Below are positions 57,045 through 64,000 of a DNA stretch of 64,000 nucleotides, one piece after another. Each line of letters opens with the position of its first letter. Position 1 is the first letter of the stretch. The translations under genes were made by a program, and so were the position numbers. This DNA is from Eustoma russellianum (taxonomy: Eukaryota; Streptophyta; Magnoliopsida; Gentianales; Gentianaceae): positions 7,548,358-7,612,357 of the forward strand of contig AP025074.1 in NCBI GenBank assembly GCA_036186865.1, given 5' to 3'. The notes below the pieces were generated by a model. That model saw only the letters and a list, made by a program, of their open reading frames with translations. It was not told the origin of the DNA and made no database searches.

Positions 57045-60000
57045 TCAGTTGTAAGCAATTAATCCAAGTCTTGCACGTAAATTCTCAAAGATAGCTTGAT
57101 TAAGGGGTTTAGTGAATATGTCAGCTACTTGTTGATCAGTTCTAACATGTTCAATGTGTATATGTCCAAGATTAACATGATCACGGAGAAAATGATAACG
57201 TACTTCTATATGCTTTGCCTTAGAGTGTAGTACAGGGTTTTTAGACAAATTTATAGCACTTGTACTATCACAATAGATGGGGATATTATTTACTTGTATT
57301 TCAAAGTCTGAAAGTTGTTGTTTAATCCATAATAGTTGAGTACAACATAGACTTAAAGCCATATATTCTGCTTCAGTAGTAGAAAGTGCAACACTAGATT
57401 GTTTCTTTGAAAACCAAGATATGAGTGAGTTTCCTAGGAATTGACATGTTCCACTAGTGCTCTTTCTATCTACTCTACATCCACCATAATCTGCATCTGA
57501 ATATGCATGTAGACTTAGACTAGATTGTCTATCATACCATAAGCCTAATGTTGGTGTATGTTGAAGATATCTAAATATTCTTTTTACAGCTTTAAAGTGT
57601 GACAACTTAGGCATACTTTGAAATCTTGCACACATACATACTGCAAACATAATATCAGGTCTACTAGCAGTTAGATATAGCAATGAACCAATCATAGACC
57701 TATATAGTTTTTCATCAAATGCAACACCATTTTCATCTTTGTCTAATTTTGTTGAAGTACACATTGGTGTTGGAGATGGTTTCAAGTTTTCAAAGTTGAA
57801 TTTCTTTATCATATCTCTTATGTATTTGGCTTGATTGATATGTATACCATTTGATGTTTGTTTTATTTGCAAGCCTAAGAAGTAATTTAATTCACCAACC
57901 ATGGACATTTCAAACTCAGACTTCATACAATCTTCAAAGTCTTTTACTAAGTTAGGATTAGTTGAACCAAAGATTATGTCATCTACATATATTTGTATTA
58001 CAAGCAAATCTTTGTCTTTCTTTTTCAAGAATAAGGTACTATCTATGGTTCCTCTTTGAAAGTTGTTACTTAGTAAAAAATTGGCAAATCTTTCATACCA
58101 TGCACGGGGGGCTTGTTTCAAACCATATAAGGCTTTCTTAAGTTTATATACATGATTAGGGTTCTTTGGATCTTCAAAGCCTGGTGGTTGTTTAACAAAA
58201 ACTTCTTCTTGGATATAGCCATTTAAGAATGCACTCTTAACATCCATTTGGAATAGTTTGATGTTATTATAACATGCAAAAGCTAATAAGAGGCGTATGG
58301 ATTCTAATCTTGCTACGGGGGCAAATGTTTCATCGTAATCAATACCCTCTTCTTGATTATATCCTTGAGCTACAAGTCTTGCTTTATTTCTTACTACAAC
58401 CCCTTGTTCATTCATTTTGTTCCTAAACACCCATTTAGTTCCAATGATTGATTTATCCTCGGGTTTAGGTACTAAATCCCACACATTGTTTCTTTCAAAT
58501 TGGTTTAACTCTTCATGCATTGCATCTATCCAATATGCATCGTTTAAGGCATCATTCACATTCTTAGGTTCAATTTGGGAAATAAGTGCATGCCATTGAT
58601 CATATTCATTAGGATCTATTTGCCTACGTGTTCTAACCCCTTGATTTACATCTCCTATGATAAGTTCTTGAGGATGCTTTTGTTTATCTCTTATTTGCCA
58701 CCAATTACTTGGTTGTGCATCTTCAATAGGTTCATGATGTTCAATAGGTTGGTTAGGCACATTTTCTTCATTATGTTCTTGTGTAGGGGGAGTTTGAACT
58801 TCATGCATTTCAAGAGTTTGATTTGGTGTTTCAATTTGTTCATTTGTGGGTGGTAGGATAAGTTCATCTTCATCATGAAGTATTTGATCATTTGGTACAT
58901 AGATTTCATGTTGATTACTTGTTTGGAGATATGCATTTTCATTGAACTTCACATGTATAGATTCAACTATCTTTCTTGTTTGTGCATTATAACATCTATA
59001 TGCTTTAGAGTTCATTGAATATCCCACAAAGATATGTTCATCAGACTTAGGATCAAACTTATCTAAGATATCTTTTGTATTCAATACAAAGCATTTACAA
59101 CCAAAGACTTTTAGATAGTTTACTTTTGGGAGTCGTCCATTTAAGATTTCAAATGGTGTTTTGTTCAATTTCTTTCTTATTGATAGTCTGTTGATCATAT
59201 AACTTGAAGTGTTTACTGCTTCAGCCCATAAGAATTTAGGTACTTTGTTTTCTACCATCATTGTTCTTGCTACTTCTTGAATAGTCCTATTCTTTCTTTC
59301 AACTACACCATTAAGTTGAGGAGTTCTTGGTGGGGAGAATTCATGTTTTATACCCTTTTCATTACAGAATTTGATTAATTCACTATTTTTAAACTCACCA
59401 CCTCTATCACTCCTTATCTTAATAACATGTGATTCATGTTCATTTTCAAGTTGTCTAATTAGATTAGTTATAGATGATGCACTTTCATCTTTTGAAGCAA
59501 GAAACAATGTCCAAGTATATCTTGAGAAATCATCAACTATTACACATACATAATAACTTCCACCTAAGCTTCTTGTTCTACATGGACCAAATAAGTCTAT
59601 ATGCAAGAGTTCTAGTATTCTTGATGTTGTGACCTCGGTTTTAGGCTTAAGGGATTCTCTAACATGTTTGCCTTTGATACAAGATTCACATAGTTGAAAA
59701 TCATTCAAGTTAAGTTTAGGCAATCCTTTAACAAGACTTTTAGCGTGTAGTTTTTCTAAGGTTGATATACCTATGTGTCCTAAACGTCTATGCCAAAGAT
59801 TGGGATCAGATTCATGTGAAACAAGACATTTTGTGTTACTACTTAGCATATCATCCATGTTAAGCACATATATGTTTCCTTCACGTTTTCCTTTTAACAC
59901 AACTTGATTGTTTTTATCCATTATCTTACAAGAAGTGGAGGAGAAGAGAACATTCAAGTTGTTGTCACATAGTTGAGAAACACTTAAAAGCTCAAAGGTT

Positions 60001-60257
60001 AGGTTACTTACAAGTAGGACGTTTTTGATCTCAAACTTGTTTGGATCACCAACCTTGCCTTTGCCAATTATTTGGCCTTGGTTGTTGTCTCCAAAGGTAA
60101 CTTTGCCACCTTTTGCAATGTTCTTAAGTGTGCTAAACAAATTTTTGTTGCCCGTCATATGTCTTGAGCAACCACTATCAACTATCCAATTGGTTTTGTT
60201 CTTTTCATCTTCTTTGTTGTTATAACCAGCAACTTGTCTTTCTTTGATGTTATGTAC
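57045..60257 (-). CDS. pol: Copia F protease-integrase-RT-RNase H (pol exon)
   Basis: Open over 1071 codons from the putative splice acceptor at 60258|60257, the same length as in A. Protease DSG, integrase D-D-E, RT YVDD and RNase H residues are all present, with no frameshift at the A-run or the second site damaged in B. The first ATG in frame (60158) again lies just after the protease active site. Copies A and F therefore carry intact pol genes whose expression as a whole appears to need the gag exon. Confidence 0.93.
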   Translation of the reverse strand, partial: VHNIKERQVAGYNNKEDEKNKTNWIVDSGCSRHMTGNKNLFSTLKNIAKGGKVTFGDNNQGQIIGKGKVGDPNKFEIKNVLLVSNLTFELLSVSQLCDNNLNVLFSSTSCKIMDKNNQVVLKGKREGNIYVLNMDDMLSSNTKCLVSHESDPNLWHRRLGHIGISTLEKLHAKSLVKGLPKLNLNDFQLCESCIKGKHVRESLKPKTEVTTSRILELLHIDLFGPCRTRSLGGSYYVCVIVDDFSRYTWTLFLASKDESASSITNLIRQLENEHESHVIKIRSDRGGEFKNSELIKFCNEKGIKHEFSPPRTPQLNGVVERKNRTIQEVARTMMVENKVPKFLWAEAVNTSSYMINRLSIRKKLNKTPFEILNGRLPKVNYLKVFGCKCFVLNTKDILDKFDPKSDEHIFVGYSMNSKAYRCYNAQTRKIVESIHVKFNENAYLQTSNQHEIYVPNDQILHDEDELILPPTNEQIETPNQTLEMHEVQTPPTQEHNEENVPNQPIEHHEPIEDAQPSNWWQIRDKQKHPQELIIGDVNQGVRTRRQIDPNEYDQWHALISQIEPKNVNDALNDAYWIDAMHEELNQFERNNVWDLVPKPEDKSIIGTKWVFRNKMNEQGVVVRNKARLVAQGYNQEEGIDYDETFAPVARLESIRLLLAFACYNNIKLFQMDVKSAFLNGYIQEEVFVKQPPGFEDPKNPNHVYKLKKALYGLKQAPRAWYERFANFLLSNNFQRGTIDSTLFLKKKDKDLLVIQIYVDDIIFGSTNPNLVKDFEDCMKSEFEMSMVGELNYFLGLQIKQTSNGIHINQAKYIRDMIKKFNFENLKPSPTPMCTSTKLDKDENGVAFDEKLYRSMIGSLLYLTASRPDIMFAVCMCARFQSMPKLSHFKAVKRIFRYLQHTPTLGLWYDRQSSLSLHAYSDADYGGCRVDRKSTSGTCQFLGNSLISWFSKKQSSVALSTTEAEYMALSLCCTQLLWIKQQLSDFEIQVNNIPIYCDSTSAINLSKNPVLHSKAKHIEVRYHFLRDHVNLGHIHIEHVRTDQQVADIFTKPLNQAIFENLRARLGLIAYN

Positions 60258-60325
60258 CTACAAATGTAAATAACAACTTAGGTACCCTTTGATTTTGGGT
60301 CCTTTCAAGGTTAGCCAAGTTAAGT
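60258..60325 (-). other. Putative intron 3' end, copia F
   Basis: T-rich stretch and TTTGTAG acceptor before the pol exon on the minus strand, as in A and B. The CTAAC branch candidate of A and B reads CTAAC or GCTAACC-like here with one nearby change (GGCTAACC instead of GTCTAACC). Confidence 0.65.
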
Positions 60326-61114
60326 TCATGTTAGTGTACCTTTAGGTACCCAAACTTGAACAACCTTTCTTGGTTTTGAAATGTTAAAATCATGTTGCAT
60401 ATAATGATCAAATAGTGGATTTTGATACATAGAATATGATTGAAAAGGGGCTGCACATTTATGTCTAGTTGAATAAGCATTGTAAGTTCTATATGCATTT
60501 GAATGTTGCCATGTATATGAGTTATATCTTGGCCGTGTATAAGCAAGATGTTGTGTGTGTCTAGGCCGTGTGTTGTAAACTGATTTAGGCCGAGAGTATG
60601 TCATGTTCTTCACATAAGCATGTTGTTGCATATAAGGCATAACTTGAGCAGATTTCATACTACTTTGTTTAGGCATTCTTGTATACATGTAAGCATGGTT
60701 TCTAGGTGTATTTATCTTCCTATATGTTGATGCATTTTGCAATCTTTGTGATGAAGGTGGTGTGGGCAGAATAGGTTCATTTCTAAATGCATTTTGCCTA
60801 TATTTTATGTTGGTTGAAGATGATACAAATGTTGTTTCCTTAGGTGTGTATTCAGCTTCTTTAACATATCCAAGACCTTGTTTGTCATTTCCATGCTTTT
60901 GAGATGCAATAAGAGTGTCTAACATGTTGGAACCATTCTTAAATTGTTCTAAAGATTTGTTCAAGTCTAGGTTGCATGCTTTTAATGATTCAAATTCAGT
61001 TTGTATTTCATGTAACTTAGACTTTAAAACGTTGTAATCAACACATTGCACACATTGCACATTTTCATGTTTGTTCTTAAGTTCCTTAATCTGATTTTGC
61101 ATTGAACTAATAGT
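60326..61114 (-). CDS. Copia F Gag C-terminal part (unspliced form), cut by copia G
   Basis: Open frame of 263 codons ending at TGA (60326-60328), homologous to the intron-coded part of B Gag: the end of the coiled coil, then the Tyr/Arg/His/Asn-rich tail ending VWVPKGTLT. The upstream part of gag is displaced beyond the window by copia G, inserted at ATAGT (61110-61114); the empty site is visible at 16805-16809 in B and 95-99 in A. Confidence 0.85.
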   Translation of the reverse strand, partial: TISSMQNQIKELKNKHENVQCVQCVDYNVLKSKLHEIQTEFESLKACNLDLNKSLEQFKNGSNMLDTLIASQKHGNDKQGLGYVKEAEYTPKETTFVSSSTNIKYRQNAFRNEPILPTPPSSQRLQNASTYRKINTPRNHAYMYTRMPKQSSMKSAQVMPYMQQHAYVKNMTYSRPKSVYNTRPRHTQHLAYTRPRYNSYTWQHSNAYRTYNAYSTRHKCAAPFQSYSMYQNPLFDHYMQHDFNISKPRKVVQVWVPKGTLT

Positions 61115-62331
61115 TGTTGTGATATATTATGTTTGAGTGATTGCAAAATGTATATGTGTGCATATGTGTAATTGTTGTGCAAAATGTATATGTGTGCATA
61201 TGTGTAATTGTTATGATGATTGCAAATAGATATATCATGTTTGAATGATTGGAAGATGCATATGTGAGCATGTATGTTTAACGTTTAAATGTGAAATTGT
61301 TTTGGCAAGGCATGAACTTATGAACTTATGAGCTAAATGTGAAATTGCTTGAATGAATCAAGATTGAACAAGTTTGATTAAGATCATGAGATTGAACTTG
61401 GCCAATTCAATCACATATCTTAATCAAGACATGTTCAAACTGATCTTAGATTATATATGCCAATACATGTTGTTCAAACTGATCTTAGATTATATATGCC
61501 AATACATGTTGTTCAAACTGATCTTAGAAGATATATATGCCAATACATGTTGATAATATGATCTAACCAAGCCTTGAAGTCACATGACTTACAATATAAG
61601 GCAAATTGTTCGGTTTAGTATTCTATTGCAGGTTTTGGTTCATATCTTGAGCAAATGAACTCCAAATTGAGTGATTCAAAAGCCCACATGATCCTTATTC
61701 AATTTAGAATCTAATTGGCTGAGGAAAGGCATGCTTGGCACGGGTTAAAACTGAATTGACCCGGTGGGAAGCTTATTGACCTATATAAGGGCTATTTTGG
61801 TAATTTCACCATTTGGACTTCTCATTCTTATTTGGTCTTCTTCCAACTGATTTATATGATCATATGACACACTTATAAGTCATGTCACATCATGGCAAAA
61901 ATGAATCTGGAGCAGCACCATGTCTAGGTTCATCCTAGGACAAAATTCCTATTTTTGTGCTGAGGGGTATTCTGGTCTTTTCACTTGCCAATGGATCTTC
62001 CAACGTGTTATATATTGTTTATATGATGTTTATATGTGTTTATGTCACATATGGTACGTGCCCTATATTTATGGAAACGGGCAGCATGGTATCTCAAATG
62101 GAATTCTTATCTTATGGTTATCACATCTATGGTTTTCTTGGAATTCTTGGCATTCTTCATATGGTATTCTATGCTACATGTTGAAGACATAAATGACTAT
62201 ATATTATATGTGTGCACACGGATATGGATGGTAATTGGCGCACAAATCTTCAAGCTTTTGAACAAGTCAAGGCAAGTTGAATTACATCCTATTTTGGTGC
62301 TGATTTCAAATGGCTATTCTTGCTTATGTTT

Positions 62332-62788
62332 CAACGGCTACTTGGCTCAAAAATGAAGAAAATTTCGTGTGATATATGGTCAAGGTTCAGATTATATTGT
62401 GTGACAAAAACAAGTCCTATAATGTAGCAAGTTTGAAGCATATGCAACGGCTATATGACAAAGAATTGAAGACCAATTCAAACTCAATCATATGCAACGG
62501 CTGAATGATAAAGAATTGAAGACCAAGTCAAGCTGATTTTTCTCTATCTTTTAGCTACATTCAAACGGCTATATTGGAGACCAATTCAAACTCAAAGGCT
62601 AGCTGATTTCTCTCTATCTTTCACCTCATTCTCAACGTTTATTGGTATTCAAAATGAGGAGATAAAGTTGTTCAAAATACATGCCAATTCAGCTGCATAC
62701 ATGGCAAGTTATTTACACATGGATATTGATGATTGGAGCTGTTTTTAAAGGTCAAATGGAGCCAATTTCCATCTCATTCCAACGGCTA
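62332..62788 (+). promoter_or_regulatory. AACGG-box cluster in U3 of G
   Basis: CAACGGCTA at 62332 and 62445, CAACGGCTG at 62495, CAAACGGCTA near 62572, and TCCAACGGCTA at 62778-62788, an exact MSA consensus match. Confidence 0.45.
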
Positions 62789-62956
62789 TAATGGGATAAA
62801 AATTCAGATGGAAGACCATGTCAAAGCATTTAAAAAATCAGATTTATCTTGAAAGTCAAATGCTGAATTTGAATAGCTAGAAAGGTGCTGATTTTTCTCC
62901 ATTTCTCAAGCCATTCCAACGTTCACTTTGAGGAGCCTTTAGGCTGTCCTCTTGGC

Positions 62957-62964
62957 TATAAATA
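62957..62964 (+). promoter_or_regulatory. TATA box, LTR of G
   Basis: TATAAATA in the conserved GGCTATAAATAGC context. Confidence 0.7.
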
Positions 62965-64000
62965 GCACCAAAGATGAAGAGGAAAAGCACACCAACGAAA
63001 GCAAAAGAAAAGCAAGACAATTAGCTCTTTGTCTCCATTCTTTTCTCCTTCTCTTCTCTATTGAAGAACACATTTGTAGCAAGCTTTATGATTGTATAGT
63101 TCTTCATTTCTTGTCATTTCAACACCTTTTACACGACATATTGTAAGGGAGAAGCTGGTGTATAAAGCTTACTCCTTAGAGGTGAGCAAAAGGTGCAAAG
63201 GTGAAACATACTAGTGCTGATTTTCAGTTTTGGTGCAGCCTCTTGAAGAAGTTGGTGAAAAGCTTCTTCCTTTGGCTTTGTAAGGTGACTTTGGTGTTTG
63301 GTGTTTAGTGAAATCCAAGAGAAGGTGTCTCTTGGGACTGGAGTAGGTCACATTGACCGAACCAGGATAATTCCTTGTGTTCTTTACTTATTTCCTGCAC
63401 TTACTGTTTTCTGCCTGAAAATTACTCTAACTTGGCATGCATAATTGAACGAGCAAACAGTCTTAGAATTGCATGAATTTTGGATATATTATACTTCAAT
63501 GTGTTAGCTTTCATTAGCCGCAAGAATCACTAAATTCTAAGGTGTTTAGCATATTCAAATCATCTTCACAAAATTGTTGCTACATTCTGTGAACAGTTCT
63601 GACCAGTGTGCAAACTTGTGCAATTTGAATAGGCTATCCTTCGAATCTTGGAGTGAGCCTTATATCAAATTAAACTAGACATCTTGAGGTTTAATTTGAC
63701 ATAAGATTCATCAAAATAGCACGGGTAGATTTTGAGATATTGTTGTTTGAAGTTAAGCTAACATTCTGCCTGAAACTGCCAGAATTGCACACTTTACTTC
63801 TCTTGCTTATTTGAACGTGCTAACTTGCTTGGAATTGATTGAATTTTTTATGACATACTATAAACATCCTAAAATTGATCTCTGCCAAGTTTGAGAGCTT
63901 GCACAGGTGTATAAGTGGTTCAACCAAAACGTTCAAAGTAGTGAACTGTTTCTGGAATTTTCAGAACCTGAGGTTAAAGAGGCAAAGGGGTCTTCAAACA

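Larger units (their letters stand above)
53859..61114 (-). mobile_element. Copia element F (minus strand), continues beyond window
   Basis: Sirevirus-type element in minus orientation inserted in the 5' LTR of CRM E (left duplication GCCTT). Complete 3' LTR, PPT, complete pol and the intron-coded part of gag are visible; copia G interrupts gag at 61114. Shared variants with B in pol (for example KDILDK) suggest that B and F belong to one subgroup. Confidence 0.94.
61115..64000 (+). repeat. Copia G LTR, plus strand, cut by window end
   Basis: 2886 bp of a family LTR starting TGTTGTGATATAT, about 100 bp short of its end. Two 36-bp units and three copies of the ~39-bp GATCTTAGA/CCAATACATG unit (near 61434-61551), one more than in A or B. 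It is either a 5' LTR of a complete element or a solo LTR; the window does not show which. Confidence 0.92.

Overview
The window is plant nuclear DNA (AT-rich, probably a eudicot; I cannot name the species) and consists entirely of LTR retrotransposons inserted into one another. I see no host gene, rRNA, tRNA or CRISPR. Two families dominate. The first is a Ty1/copia Sirevirus-type family (Maximus/SIRE lineage) with LTRs of about 2.75-3.0 kb; five copies are called A, B, C, F and G here. The second is a Ty3/gypsy chromovirus of the centromeric CRM clade with 1.39-kb LTRs; its two copies are D and E. A third element, L, is a gag-only Ty3/gypsy derivative with 1.57-kb LTRs. A 1.2-kb piece of a further unidentified LTR element, H, is also present.

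Layout: A (+ strand, 5' end outside) covers 1-7333 and abuts H (7334-8568). CRM E (- strand) starts at 8569, inside the leader of H, and continues past 53858. Inside E lies L (- strand, 11335-48690, target duplication TCAAC). Inside L lie copia B (12295-24150, duplication CCCTT, in the LTR of L) and copia C (25738-44673, duplication GTTGA, in the gag gene of L). Inside the 3' LTR of C lies CRM D (33644-42337, duplication AAGCC). In the 5' LTR of E lies copia F (- strand, from 53859, left duplication GCCTT), and copia G (from 61115, left duplication ATAGT) is inserted in F. Uninterrupted paralogous copies in the window show the empty site for B, D, F, G and L, so these boundaries are firm to the base. 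All complete LTR pairs look almost identical, so the nest was built quickly and recently. CRM elements suggest a centromeric or pericentromeric location.

How the genes work: the Sirevirus copies encode Gag and a protease-integrase-RT-RNase H polyprotein. In A, B and F, gag runs through a region with perfect GT-AG intron borders and stops; pol follows in another frame directly after a TAG. Copy C lacks exactly this 1073-bp segment and has one 1450-codon gag-pol frame. This is best explained as a retrocopy of a spliced RNA, and it suggests that splicing decides between Gag (unspliced) and Gag-Pol (spliced). That is the most interesting system in the window. The CRM elements carry a single gag-pol frame which in E reads through the polypurine tract 68 codons into the 3' LTR; in D one extra base in the tract ends the protein at the LTR edge. 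L keeps only a Gag-like frame plus a remnant of the end of pol and must rely on enzymes from other elements.
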